Part shown: in pieces, positions 22,390 through 34,677 of the stretch
How positions within the stretch are numbered: position 1 is the stretch's first letter
Layout: each line of letters begins with the position of its first letter
Assembly: GCF_003255815.1 (NCBI RefSeq)
Contig: NC_037682.1
Span: 43,298,222-43,362,221, forward strand
Length of the DNA stretch: 64,000 bases
Direction: 5' to 3'
Source of the DNA: Theropithecus gelada
Taxonomy: Eukaryota > Chordata > Mammalia > Primates > Cercopithecidae
Notes under the pieces: generated by a model
What the model was told of the DNA's origin: nothing
Database searches by the model: none
What the model saw: only the letters and a program-made list of their open reading frames with translations
Program-made: the position numbers and the translations under genes

Positions 22390-24516
22390 TTAAAGTTGCA
22401 TCCTTATTCTGCCTAGAGGCAGTTTTCAAGCCATAGATACAGAAACAAGAGAACCCAAAGAGCACCTGGTAGTCTTAATAAACTGAGAAGATTGAGATAA
22501 TGTTTGGGGAAACCAAATTGGTCAGTATTTATTTGCAAGTTTTAAGACAAGAGAAGAGACAACTGCCTAGAAAGATAAGGAACTCCAAAGACCTACAGAG
22601 AGTTTATCTTGTGTATTTGGTAGTAATTTTCATCTGAACGTGGAGCACCATGCAAGGCTGGAGAAGGAAACCCTGGGCATAAGTAAACTGAGTAATTTCA
22701 AGAAGTCAAACAGAGCTAGGAATATTTTGTATAGCCACCAATCAGAGTAGGAAGAGTCCATGATTAAGGGCATCAATTATAGTACTCAGAAGTATATTGC
22801 CTTTATAGCAGGAATAAACAAATTTCATATACTACTCTGGATCTGCCCCAATGAAACTTAAAAACAAACCTAAAACAAAATCAAACTAATTCCAAGCAAC
22901 TTAACAATGTGCCAGAACAAACTTCAACACTATTCAAAGGCATACAAGAAAATCCAGCACATGTAACATTCAAAATGTCTGGCATCCAATCAAAATGACT
23001 AGGCATTGGCTGGGTACAGTGGCTCATGCCTGTAATCCCAGCACTTTGGGGAGGCTGAAGTAGGATTACCTGAGACTAAGAGTTCAAGGCCAGCCTAGGC
23101 AACAAAGGAAAATTGTGTCTCTACAGAAAATTTAAAATTTGGCCAGGTATGGTATTGTGTGTCTATAATCCTAGTTACTCAGGAGGCTAAGGTGGAAGGA
23201 TCATTTGAGCCCAGCAGTTTGAGGCTGCAGTGAGCTGTGATTGCACTCCAGCCTGGGTAACAGAGTAAGACTCTGTCTTGAAAAATAAAAAATAAATTAT
23301 CAGGCCTACCAAAAACTATGCAATAGAACCCCCAACTGGGAGAAAAACTAATCAATAGAAATAGACCCAGAAATTACAGGGAGAATGAAATTAGCAAGCC
23401 AGGACATTAAAACAGCTACAACAAACATGTTTCCAATGTTTAAGTAGGTAGAAGAAATATAACCATAATGACATAAATGAAAATTATTAAAAAGACTTAA
23501 ATTGAACTTCTAGAGATTAAAAATATAGTATCTGAAATAAAAATACATTTGCTGCAGGGGACTGCAGATTATACGTTGTGAAGAAAAGATCAGAGAATCT
23601 GGAGATACAGTAGTAGAAACACAGAAAGAAAAAAAGCCTGAAAAATAAATATCACTGACTTGTGAGATAGTATCAAATTATTTAACATGCATATAATTGC
23701 AATATATTTAAAAAGATGTGAGGAGAGAAAAAAATTGAATATTTTATTTTAGCTGGGAAATTTCCAAGTATGATGATGAAAAATATGAACCCACGTATTG
23801 ATAAGGCCCAGTGATTCCTAAGTGGATTATATAAATAAAACTACACCAATGCACCCATAGTCAACTTCCTAAAAACCAGAAGAAAATTTTAAAAGCAGGT
23901 AGAGAAAAATAACACATACTCAAAGGAACAAAGATAGGAGTCAAAAGCAGAAGACATTGTAGGGCAACATTTTTATCGTGCTGAAAGAAAAGAACTGTCA
24001 ACTTAGAATTCTGTATCGTGTAAAATAATTAAGAAAAACCAGTGAAGTAAAGCCTTTTCTCAGACAAATAGAAGCTGAGAAAATTTCTTACCAGCATACC
24101 TGCACTTATGAAATTTTGAAGGAAGTTCTTTGGGCAAAGGAAAACAGTGCTAGATGCATATTTGTATCTACAGAAAGGAATTGCACAGGAAATGGTCAAC
24201 AGGTAGAAAGAATAAAACAATTTTTCTTATTTTGGTCTCCTTAAAAATCGTTGGCTATTTGCAACAAAAATTATAACATACGAGGTTTATAACTATGAAA
24301 ATATGAAACATATGATAATACCACTAAGGCAGTGAGGAAGAAAATGGAGATATATCATTGTAAGGTTCTTATTCTATACACGAAGTGCTATAGTATTATT
24401 TGAAGATAGAGACATAAGTCTAAGATGTGTATTGTACACTTCTCAATTATTCAGAATAATAAGTGAAAATACAGAAGCATGATAAAAGCCAATAAAGGAG
24501 ATAAAATGAAATCATT
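22390..24516 (+). mobile_element. Old L1M 5' UTR/5' region, sense strand
   Basis: Blocks of the old L1M 5' region occur in order: 'tctggcatccaatcaaaatg', 'gaaatagacccagaaatta', 'aggacattaaaacagcta', 'gaacttctagagattaa', 'aaagaactgtcaacttagaa', 'taaggttcttattctataca' and 'ggagataaaatgaaatc'. An AluJ (23008-23297) splits it. No ORF survives. Its right end coincides with the insertion of the L1PA at 24533. Confidence 0.8.
23008..23297 (+). mobile_element. AluJ, full length
   Basis: An old diverged dimeric Alu from 'ggctgggtacagtggctcat' to an AAAATAAAAAATAA tail, inserted into the L1M 5' region. Confidence 0.92.
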
Positions 24517-25271
24517 AAAAATACTAATATTTCAGCTTTTCAGCTTTTCTCCATCCAGGACATAGGCATGAGCAAGGACTTCATGTCTAAAACACCAAAA
24601 GCAATGGCAGCAAAAGCCAAAATTGACAAATGGGATCTAATTAAACAAAAGAGCTTCTGCACAGCAAAAGAAACTGCCGTCAGAGTGAATAGGCAACCTA
24701 CAGAATGGGAGAAAATTTTTGCAATCTACTCATCTGACAAAGGGCTAATATCCATAATCTACAAATAACTCAATCAAATTTACAAGAAAAAACAAACAAC
24801 CCCATCAAAAAGTGGGCAAAGGATATGAACAGACACTTCTCAAAAGAAGACATTTATGCAGCCAACAGACACATGAAAAAATGCTCATCATCACTGGCCA
24901 TCAGAGAAATGCAAATCAAAACTACAGTGAGATACTATCTCATACCACTTAGAATGACGATCATTAAAAAGTCAGGAAACAACAGGTGCTGGAGAGGATG
25001 TGGAGAAATAGGAACACTTTTACACTGTTGGTGGGACTGTAAACTAGTTCAACCATTGTGGAAGACAGTGTGGTGATTCCTCAAGGATCTAGAACTAGAA
25101 ATACCATTTGACCCAACCATCCCATTACTGAGTATATACCCAAAGGATTATAAATCATGCTGATATAAAGACATGCACATGTATGTTTATTGCGGCACTA
25201 TTCAAAATAGCAAAGACTTGGAACCAACCCAAATGTCCATCAGTGATAGACTGGATTAAGAAAACGTGGCA

Positions 25272-25565
25272 GGCCGGGCGTGGTGGCTCAAGCCTGTAAT
25301 CCCAGCACTTTGGGAGGCCGAGACGGGCAGATCACAAGGTCAGGAGATCGAGACCATCCTGGCCTACACGGTGAAACCCCGTCTGTACTAAAAAATACAA
25401 AAAACTAGCCAGGCGAGGAGGCGGGTGCCTGTAGTCCCAGCTACTCGGGAGGCTGAGGCAGGAGAATGGCGTCAACTCAGGAGGCGGAGCTTGCGGTGAG
25501 CTGAGATCCGGCCACTGCACTCCAGCCTGGGTGACAGAGCGAGACTCCGTCTAAAAAAAAAAAAA
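25272..25565 (+). mobile_element. AluY of Old World monkey (AluYRa) type, young
   Basis: Full-length Alu with little divergence. Bases unlike human AluY are 'gctcaagcctgtaatc', 'ccgagacggg', 'aaaactagccagg' and 'gagatccggccactg'. A 14-bp exact target-site duplication ('aagaaaacgtggca') lies at 25258-25271 and 25566-25579. It sits inside the L1PA and is therefore younger. The subfamily is from memory. Confidence 0.93.
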
Positions 25566-25774
25566 AAGAAAACGTGGCACATACACACCATGGAATATTA
25601 TGCAGCCATAAAACAGGATGAGTTCATGTCCTTTGTAGGGACATGAATGAAGCTGGAAGCCATCATTCTCAGCAACTTATCACAAGGACAGAAAACCAAA
25701 CACCACATGCTCTCACTCATAGGTGGGAATTGAACAATGAGAGCACTTGGACACAGGAAGGGGAACATCACACA

Positions 25775-25812
25775 CTGGGGCATGTTGTGGGGTGGGGGTA
25801 GGGGGGAGATAT
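25775..25812 (+). other. G-rich run in the L1 3' UTR
   Basis: Several runs of three or more Gs in a row (GGGG, GGGG, GGGGG, GGGGGG) within about 35 bases make a quadruplex-capable tract. This is a conserved feature of L1PA 3' UTRs, not a gene. Confidence 0.75.
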
Positions 25813-25956
25813 AGCGTTAGGAGATAAACCTAATGTAAATGATGAGTTAATGGGTGCAACACAGCAACATGGCACATGTATACATGTGTAACCTGCACGT
25901 TGTGTACATGTACCCTAAAACTTTAATAATAAAAAGAATAAAAAAACTAATATTTT

Positions 25957-26760
25957 AAAAAGACATGAAAAGAGTGGAAAGACTATTTCAATAGTCTGGG
26001 AGAGAGATGATCATCTATTGGATTGTGGTGGTTGTATCAGATATTGTGAGATGCAATAGAGTTTGAGATATATTCCAAATGAGAGTCAATGGAACTTGTT
26101 AACGGAGTTGATGTAGGGTGTGAGACTAAAAGGAGCCAAGAATGTCTCCCAAGCCTTTTGGATAAAGCCATGGGTAAAAAGAGTTACCATTTACTAATAT
26201 GAGGAAAAGTGGAAGGACAGGTTTATAAGGTAAAATTGTGAACTGAGATTGGAAAATTTTAGCTTGAGATGTCTATTAGAGTAGAAATGTAGAATTGGTC
26301 TTTTAGGTGAGAGGATGGTGCTGGGGATGTACATTTGGAAGTCATTCATTTATAGATATTAAGCTTAAATATTTTGTTTGGCAGGAGCTTGTATTTTCCC
26401 TTTATATACTAAAGTCACTGAGCAGAGTTTTAAGCTGGGAAATGATATAGTCATATTTGATTTTTGAAAAAAAAAAAACTGCTATGGTGGTGTTCAGAAT
26501 GATATTTTTGGAACAGAAAATGTAGAAATACCATTCAGGAAACCTATGCCAGTAGAAAAATGGGATGAGGGATTACATAAAGGCAGTGGCAATGTAGTTA
26601 AAGAGGATGGGGTGAATTTGAGATATAATTAGAATGTATAATTGACCAGGTTTGGTGATATATTAGATTTCTGTTATGTTGGGTGGAGGAAAAGCTAGGA
26701 TTTCTGGCTTAAGCAACTGAGTGGCTGGTTCACTGAGATGGGAGATACACAAGGCAATTA
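25957..26760 (+). repeat. Two tandem copies of an unnamed ancient repeat
   Basis: A stretch with 'gagtttgagatatattcc' near 26055 recurs in degraded form with 'aatttgagatataattag' near 26613. In both, a similar order of blocks follows (a Gly/Ser-like 'ccatttactaatatgagg' near 26190, 'ggttcactgagatggga' near 26727). The family is recognised only as a common ancient mammalian repeat. Confidence 0.35.
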
Positions 26761-27349
26761 TATAATTTATATCCAAGTTGGGACACTTTTAAGACTAAAA
26801 GAGCAACCTAGGACATATGAATGGTTTGGGGTATTGAAGAAGAAATGGCATCAGTTTTGCGGGGGGTTGGGAGTGAACATAGTATCTTCAGTGATCAATA
26901 CACAAAGTTCGAAGGACTTGTGGGACATCCAAGTTTGTATGGCTAATACACCATGGGATAAACAGGTCTGGACTCTGAAGAGTAATTTTGACTTCAGGTT
27001 TATTGGAGAGGAAGTAGCTGAAGCCATAGAGGTAGATGTATTGGACAGCAAAACATTTATGTAAGGAGTCAAGCAGTGGTGGGAGGATTACTTCTTAAAT
27101 GATCTTGTTATTTTGTATTTGTTTTAGTTTGCTGGGGCTAGGAATACGTGGTGGATGGTTTGTGCATACAGTGACAGTTACTACCAGATAATAGGACTCC
27201 AAATGAGGAAAATTTAATACAATATCTTACAAGAGGCTGGGGGCAGTATAACTGAACCAGGTTGGTACAAAGTACTTTATTTTATAGAGTTTGAACATGA
27301 TTTAGCTGAAGCTTGCCTGAGAGAGACTAACCTTTACATGTGATAATGA
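26761..27349. other. Unassigned sequence
   Basis: A 108-codon plus-strand frame (26738-27064) overlaps the repeat edge. It has no recognisable motif and no codon signature that I can defend, so I leave it uncalled. Confidence 0.4.
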
Positions 27350-27590
27350 GAGTTAATACTTATGTGATGTTTACTATGTAATAGGCACTGTTCTAGGTGG
27401 TTTATATACATTAACTCATTTGATTATTACAACTGCCTTATAGTTACTGTGTTTTTATCCTTATCTTCTAGATGAGAAAAATGAGAGTCAGTTTATTAGC
27501 TTGACTATAGTCACAAAGCTAGTGAGAGAGGTGCTGAAATTGAAATGAGATGATCTGACTTCTGAGTTCAAGCCCTTCACATGAACCTCT
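27350..27590 (-). repeat. MIR SINE, antisense, nearly complete
   Basis: Reverse-MIR blocks are in order: 'taataggcactgttctaggt', 'ttaactcatttgattatta', 'cttctagatgagaaaaatg', 'agtcacaaagctagtgagag' and 'ttctgagttcaagccc' (box B). Confidence 0.9.
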
Positions 27591-29060
27591 ACTCTAATCC
27601 TGCAGGTTCTTTAATGTATTGATCCAGAGTCCAGTTTTCTCTCATTTGTTTTCCTTTTCTTCCTAACTCTGGTTTAGTACAGCCCAGTCTGTCTTGCCAG
27701 TAGAGGAATGATTTATTCCCTGACCATTTTGTGTCTCACCTGATTTTCCTGTTCACTCAGAGTGAAAGCAGGGGAAAAGAACACAAGTATACAATGATTC
27801 ATCTTTATTCTTACCTCTCCGCTCTGACAACCAGACTGCATTTGCTGACTTAGCTCCAGGCTAGTGCAGATTTCATTCCTGGCTCCACTGTCAACTTCAA
27901 AGACCCAGCTGGCCTCCTCCTGCCCAACACTTATCCATGGCAGTCACAGATCATGGTTCCTATGAAGAGAATGTCCAAGGCTCAAATTGTAATTAGGAAG
28001 GACATTGTTCCTGAACCCGAGGTTTCTAAGCAACAGATAAAAAGCCAATTAAATGTTATTTGCTGCACGTCCTGTCCTCTAGCCACATGCATGGTGCTTG
28101 TTACAGAGACTCTTGGCTACTTCTCTGCATATCCATCTGCTAAAATGGCAAAATGCCCTCTTGGTCTATATTTGAAATCTTGCCGATAGCCATGGTTGCC
28201 AGGCCACAACAGACGCTTGCAGATCAACAACAGTGTTAGATCTTTTCCAGCTATGCCTCCTGTGGCAGCCACAGACCTTGTAAGACATGGTGCACACCTG
28301 TTGAATGTAATCTGCCAAACAACATGATTGCTTGGGAATGGAATTAGTGGAAAGCAGCTGCCATGAAGACAGGCTGCACCACATGTGAAACTTGATGTCA
28401 AGAACCCCAATACATTTTATATAGAACAGGTCTGTGCTAGAAGACATGAGGAAAGTTTAGGATGCAAAGGGTGCCAAGAGATTTTTGAAACCTCAGACAA
28501 ACAAGATCATGGAATAGTGGGTATCTCTGTGAAGCATTCCCAACATGAGCAACTTGCTGGAAGCAAAATCTAGTAAGGTTGAGAGAGAAGTCTGTGTAAT
28601 GAACTCACTGGCTTTTATAATAGAAAAGTAGAGAATCCAAAATTTCAGCTTTATGTCTGAAACCTATAAGAAATGTTTTCTCACAGGCTTAGATCTGGGC
28701 ATTTGAAGCTCAGACAAGTGCACTTATGTGCATTGCTTGTAAGTTTCCTTTTTATATGATAAGCTATAGAGGGGATTTAAATGGGGTGCAGAGAATATAG
28801 CATCCTGGGATATTTTCATTCTCATAGACCAAGAAAAAGATAAGGAAAAAAAAGGATGAGAGTTTACAATAAAACATTTGATAATTCAGTAATAATTTTG
28901 ATAACAGCAAGCAAATATTTATCAAGAACACTATAGGTAGACACATTTAAAGGGTGTAATTTGGGGAGATATTGTAGCATTATATTGATTTGGGACATTT
29001 AATATTTTTTATTCATCTTTCCTAACAATAAGAGAAAATATATCAACTTTTTTTGTATCA
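27591..29060. other. Unassigned sequence
   Basis: 27850-28600 is less AT-rich than its surroundings and carries several medium frames on both strands (for example 27953-28189 plus, 28117-28410 minus, 28385-28573 plus). None shows a domain I recognise, and no repeat family is evident. A decayed processed pseudogene or an unfamiliar LTR is possible. Confidence 0.35.
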
Positions 29061-29061
29061 A

Positions 29062-29155
29062 CATTTTTGAGCATCAACCACATGCTGGATATTACGTATG
29101 CACATCCACATTTACTCCTCACACCCACTCTATGAGATATCATTACTTTCATTAA
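29062..29155 (-). repeat. MIR fragment, antisense
   Basis: 'gagcatcaaccacatgctgg', 'tttactcctcacacccac' and 'tctatgagatatcatta' match the 3' half of MIR in reverse. Confidence 0.65.
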
Positions 29156-29585
29156 TAATATATTATTACTAATTACTATATGATGACCGTTACTGATTCC
29201 AATAACCTAAAGCCATTTTGTGACGTCATTTAACATTTTTTGACCCCTAGGTACTTAAACTCTAAACCTGGAAATCAAGAGACTTGTTTGGTATATGTGG
29301 AGTGTCAGGCAGATTTGGAGCATATTTATTTTACATTTCTGTTATAGTAAAGATAAACATTGTGTAGGTTTCTGAGTTAAAGAGTTTTAGATTTTATATA
29401 TTTAAATGCAGGTTGAACTGTAGGCTTAATATTGACAGGTATTGCTTCTACCTTGTTTTCTGCTATAGCCCTAGTGCCTGGCACAGGAGCCAGACATGAT
29501 TTGCTAAATGAATAAAGAAAAAATGGTGGTGATGAGAACAATAGTGGCAATTCCTCTACCCACCAATTTATTTGTTGTAAAATTA

Positions 29586-29590
<5 letters not shown>
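29156..29590. other. Unassigned sequence with a weak SINE/L2 tail
   Basis: Near 29460-29515, 'ctagtgcctggcacaggag' and 'ctaaatgaataaag' resemble the end of an L2 or MIR, but the segment is too short to fix the family. Confidence 0.35.

Positions 29591-29616
<26 letters not shown>
29591..29616. repeat. (CA)n microsatellite
   Basis: Thirteen uninterrupted CA units. The minus-strand frame beginning here is CA-derived (a run of Cys/Val codons). Confidence 0.98.
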
Positions 29617-31305
29617 GTTTTGCCCCTGGAAAAGGTGCCAAGGATAAAGAGATCCATTAGGAAGCTAAGATGAAAACAGTTCAGATCACAGAAAATAAAT
29701 ATGATCTGTGGCAGTAGGGATGGAGAACAAAAACTTACGGCATAGCATCTTCTGAAGACTTGAAAATATTTGTTTGCCCAGGAGGTGTGTGCTGTAAGGG
29801 CAGATGGAGAGAGGCAGGGCAGTATAGGGTGATTCCAAGGTATTCAGTAGATTTCTGGGGAGACAGGATAATGCCTTGACCATATCATGAAATGTCTGGA
29901 AATGTTTTGAAAAAGGAATATTAAGCTCATAACTCAGTCTCAGGTCTGGAAGGCTCATATAATCATCAAGGGTGTGGATGACTGCTAGAACCACTTCGCC
30001 TTCTTATTGTCTCTGTTATTAAAGACAGCGGCTTCCTAAATAGGCTAACAGATTGTGACTAGGGGCTTTTCAGTTTTTTAAAAGCTAAGATTGATGGAAA
30101 ACCAAATTAAATGATAAATGCCAGAAGAGATCTTGTTTCTGCAGACTGGTGACATTTATTTCCTGTATACTTTGATATTGCATTAAAGTTCTTATTAATT
30201 TTTGTTTTCATTACTGACTTTTAAATGATAACATACCAGATGACATTTTACAATAAGAAAGTTTTTTGCCATCTGAAAGTATAACTAATTACCCAACATA
30301 TTTCATGTTATCTAAATAGTACCTTCCTAGTTATATATATTTTCTCAGTATTTAATAAAGCTATTTGAATAAAATAGCTTTATTTCTAATAAGACTTTTA
30401 ATTGAGCTGTGACAGATGTGTCCTTTCAGGTTTTTCTTTTATTTACTCACATTGCTTTGCAATCTCCACCTTAACAGTCACCAAGAGCCCAAAAGACTTG
30501 ACTCCTTCACTACAAGTATTAGGTTGTAAAAACAGAAAAAAAAAAAATGGTTGCAAGTTACTGTTTCTCATTAGAAAGAAAAATGTACCCCTGTGATTAA
30601 ATTGGCCGGAGATAACAGATTCTAAGGCCATCCCTATCTCTGTACCCGGACTAAACTAAGTGTCCCACTACCGTGCCAAGTTCATTCTGTCTTCCATGTC
30701 TTTTTTCATGGCACTCTCTACATATTCTTAGGAGTTCATGAGCACTGAGTTCAGTTCCTAGAACCATTACGAAACTTTCCATGCTCATTACAATCCATGA
30801 GATGTTATTTGTTCATTCATCATTTATCAGCCAGTGAACAATATTTACAATTCAATATACTAAGGATGGGAATAGAGGTTTGGAAACGTGCTATGAAAAT
30901 ACAGCAGAGGTTCATCTTCCTCCTGGTTACCATTTTTAGCATTTTTGTTATATCTTTCTCATCACATCTTTTCAGTTGAATTTAACTTTTATAAAACAGA
31001 CTCTGTTTTTATGAAAGAAAACGTGTACTACTCTCCACCCCCTCACTCTTACTATTCCTGCTACACTTTTTCTGTCGTGGTTAATTATTGTTGAAGTAAG
31101 GTTAATTATTGTTTAAGAATTGTGGTGACTTAATTTAAAGTAATTTTTAGAATTAGAAAAGAAAAGAAATGAGGTGAATCTGTTACTCTGGCTAGGATTT
31201 AGGGCCTAAGGCACTAGATGACTTTGGTCACTTTTTTTTTCTTAAGAAAAAAGATGGAATTTAAGTCTTATTAAGGACAACAGAAAGCTCCCACTAACCA
31301 CCCAC

Positions 31306-31339
<34 letters not shown>

Positions 31340-32854
31340 ATTGAGTAACAAAGATGGTTTGGGCCTTGTGAAATGAAGGGACATAAATTCCATATGGATT
31401 TCCAGACATCTCTTCCTAGTGTATTATACTAGCTAAATCTTGATGCTTCACTTCTCAATTTCCCTTAAAGAAAAAGGGGATCAACGCAGCCCATCTTGAC
31501 TTACAACAAGGACATAAAAGACAGGATCAGAATGACCATGCTAGAAACTTTTAGACAACATTTGTTTTGCTTCCTCACTTTCTTCAATAAGATCACCTTC
31601 TTTCTAAAAATAAATTTAGCCACTGATAAAACAATGCTAGAATAAATGGGAGCATTTGTAGTAATGGTGCTGCTATGGAACAATTTTTTTGAGGTGCAGA
31701 ATCAAAAACTCCTTATTCTGAGGCCACATATAATTTTTTTGCCAAAAGTTTTGTTTAAGGAAGATGTGAAGACCTGGGTTGAAAAGGGCCGTAATAAAAT
31801 CATTTTCACTGATGGTCAGAGGTATATAGATGTGAAAAGTCCTTTTAGGAAGGTGGTTTGTTACAAGTCAGCTGTAGTGCACTGATGTCAGTCAAACCCT
31901 TCAGTATTGGGCCAACCATGAAATTTAAATGATGCATAAAAAATGCTTTAGAAGCAACAGAGAATGCATATTATTACTTTGACATATAGCAGATTGAATG
32001 TTAAGCAGAGGACTTTGCAATATTTTATGTAAGTGAGTACCTCTTGCTGTGAATAAAGCAAAAGGGTAGCATAAGATGGAAATGGCTCATTTACAGAAAC
32101 ATGAAAGATCTCTGTTAAGAGAAGGAAGTAATATCACGAAATGTTATACCAAGTAACGATGGATTACTGAAAGGAGACTAAGAAAATAGTGGAATATCCT
32201 AAATAAATGTAATCTGCAAGTTTGGGATGAAAATTCTAGAAATTAAAGTGTGCCCAAGAATAGGAAAGATTGATAATCACTATATTAATATTCATGAGGA
32301 GGTTTTTGGGGTGAAAACATTAACTTGTGGCAGGAAAATATGAACATATAAGACTTAAGGTAATGGATTACATTTCCTTGAGGCATCTTACTGTTACCAC
32401 ATTCCATGGCCACCAGCGCTTTTGCCAGTAAGTAATTCTGATCATAAGAAAGCCAGATTAGAAAGGGTATGGCAAGCTCATTAATTTATCAAAGAAAAAT
32501 CCATTGAGTCCCTAAATATGAGGACATAAGACATGACACAACCTTATATATTTTCGTGTCCTGTTGAAAATACACGCAAAGACATGCAGAGTGCTCTGTT
32601 ATAAATAATATATTAAGGGGTAACTCCAAGACTGTGCAATGACACAGGAAGGTGCTTAACAATATTGGTGGCATAGTAGGTGTCTTGGAAGGCTCCTAGA
32701 AGAGAGAAATTTAAAAGGAAACCAACTATAAGAAATTATAAGAGAACAATTGAAGGTTTGAGTACAGTGCTGAAGTGTCTAGATGAGGAATAAATTATTT
32801 CAGACAGGGGAATTTCTTTTAACATCTTTCCAGAATATATAATCATTAAATATG
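29617..32854. other. Longest stretch without assigned repeats
   Basis: Apart from a (CA)n microsatellite at 31309-31337 I see no repeat family and no coding region here. The largest frame is minus strand 29686-29994 (102 codons). The plus-strand frame at 31646-31885 (79 codons) has no known motif. No splice-bounded exon is convincing. Confidence 0.45.
31309..31337. repeat. (CA)n microsatellite
   Basis: Fourteen to fifteen CA units following 'ccacctacac'. Likely variable in length. Confidence 0.98.
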
Positions 32855-33688
32855 ATCACCTTGCTGTACAATAGATATCCTGAATTTATTCCTACTATCT
32901 AATTTTGTATCTGTTTACCAACATCTCTTCAATCCCCAGTAACGGAATTGCTAGATCATATGGCAGTTCTATTTGCAGTTTTTTGAGGAACCTCCAACTG
33001 TCTTCCACAGTGGATATACTAATGTACATTACCATCAACAGTGTGGAAGGATTGCTTTTTCTTTTGTCTTTTTGATGATAGCTATTCTAACAGGAGTGAG
33101 GTGATATCTATTTGTGGTCCTAATTTTCATCTCTCTGATAATTAGTAATGTTAAACATTTTTTCATATACCTGTTAGCCACCTATATGTCTTCTTTTGAG
33201 AAATGTTGATTGGGGTTCTTTGTCCATTTTTAAATTGGATATAAGTTTCTTACTACTGAGTTGCTTCAGTTCCTTGTAGTTTGTGAATATTAACCCACTA
33301 TCAGATGTATAGTTTGCAAATATTTTCTCCTATTCTTTAGGTTTTCTCTTACTCTGCTGATTGTTGCATTTTCTGTGCAGAAGCTTTTAAATTTGATGTG
33401 ATAACATGTTTCTATTTTTACCTTTGTTGCCTGTACTTTTAAGATTATATCCAAAAAAAAAATTGCCCTGATCAATGTTATAGAATATTTCCCCCATGTT
33501 TTCTCCTAGTTTCGTAATATCAGGTTTTATATTTATGTTTTTAGTTCATTTTGAGTTGATTTTTGTGTATGGTGTGAGATACGAGTCTAATTTCATTTTT
33601 CTGGATATAGACATTTAGTTTTCCCAGCACAATTAAAGAGACTATCGTGTCTCCATTGTGATTTCTTGACACCTTTGTCAAAAATTAG
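32855..33688 (-). mobile_element. Outer antisense L1 (L1MA/L1PB-like), 3' part
   Basis: The left 80 bases are L1 3' UTR in reverse, and there is a deletion before ORF2 C-terminal sequence begins near 32938 ('gaattgctagatcatatgg'). The text continues as reverse ORF2. The element is split at 33688 by a sense L1 and resumes at 34667 with the duplicated target site. Confidence 0.85.
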
Positions 33689-33699
33689 TTGGCTGTAAA

Positions 33700-34666
33700 A
33701 AGAAATTATTAACAGAGTAAATGGACAACATTTAGAATGGGAGAAAATATTCACAAACTATACATTCAACAAAGGACGAATATTCTTTGTCAAATTTACA
33801 AGGAACTCAGTAAGAAAAAAACGATAAAAAGTTAAAAAAAGGACATGAAGAGATTATTCTCAAAATAAGACATACAAGTGGCCAGCAAACACATGAGAAA
33901 ATGTTTATCATTACTAATCATCAGATAAAATCAAAACCATAATGAGATAATATGTTACACCAGTCAGAATGGCTGTTATTAAAAAGTCAAAAATAACAAA
34001 TGTTGATGCGTATACAGAGAAAAAGGAATGCTTATACACTTTTGGTGGGAATGTAAAGTACTAAAATTTCTATGGAAAACAGTATGGAAACTTCCCAAAG
34101 AACTAAAGATATAGCTACCATTTAACCTAGAAATCTCACTATTGGGTATCTACCCAAGGAAAAGAAATCATTATATAAAAAAGACACCCGCACTCATATG
34201 TTTATCATAGCACTAGTCACAGTAGCAAAGTCAGGAAATTAACCTAAGTGCCCGTTAACACAAGACTGATAAAGAAAATGTGGTATATATACATCATGAA
34301 ATACTACACAGCCATAAAAAGAATGAAATACTGTCTTTTGGAGCAACATGGATGGAGCTGGGGGTCATTGTCCAAAATAAAATAACTCAGAAACAGAAAA
34401 TCAAATATTACATATTGTCACTGATAAGTGGGAGCTAAACAACGGGAACACATGGACATAAAGATGGAAATAATAGACACTGGAGAATCCAGTGGGGGAA
34501 GTATATGGAGGGTGAGGGTTGAATAATTACCTATTGGGTACAGTGTTCATTATGTGGGTGATGGGTACACTGGAAACCTAACCCTCACTATTATGCAATA
34601 TATCCACGTAGCAAATCTGTACATGTATCTCCTGAATCTATAACAGCAATTTAAAAAGAGAATCAT
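33700..34666 (+). mobile_element. Sense L1 nested in the antisense L1
   Basis: The copy is 5'-truncated, with the ORF2 C-terminal region, 3' UTR and an A-rich end. The target-site duplication is 'ttggctgtaaa' (33689-33699) against 'ttggctataaa' (34667-34677). The opposite orientation and the duplication prove insertion into the older L1. The frame is destroyed by stops. Confidence 0.93.
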
Positions 34667-34677
34667 TTGGCTATAAA

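Larger units (their letters stand above)
24533..25945 (+). mobile_element. L1PA, 5'-truncated, with ORF2 C-terminus and 3' UTR
   Basis: It begins near the last third of ORF2 (after 20 bases that repeat 'cagctttt', perhaps filler) and runs through the ORF2 end (the ...GGN-stop equivalent near 25735). The 3' UTR has a G-rich run and a terminal A-rich tail. Open frames of 66 and 83 codons (24568-24768, 24825-25076) are ORF2 C-terminal pieces. Target-site duplication: 'actaatattt' near 24523-24532 and again at 25946-25955. It carries a nested Old World monkey AluY. Confidence 0.93.

Noticed and set aside
26738..27064. 108-codon plus-strand frame as a gene
   Set aside because: It overlaps the edge of a probable ancient repeat and has no recognisable motif.
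29591..29616. CA run as a CRISPR-like or regulatory array
   Set aside because: It is a simple microsatellite with no spacers. CRISPR is not expected in primate DNA.
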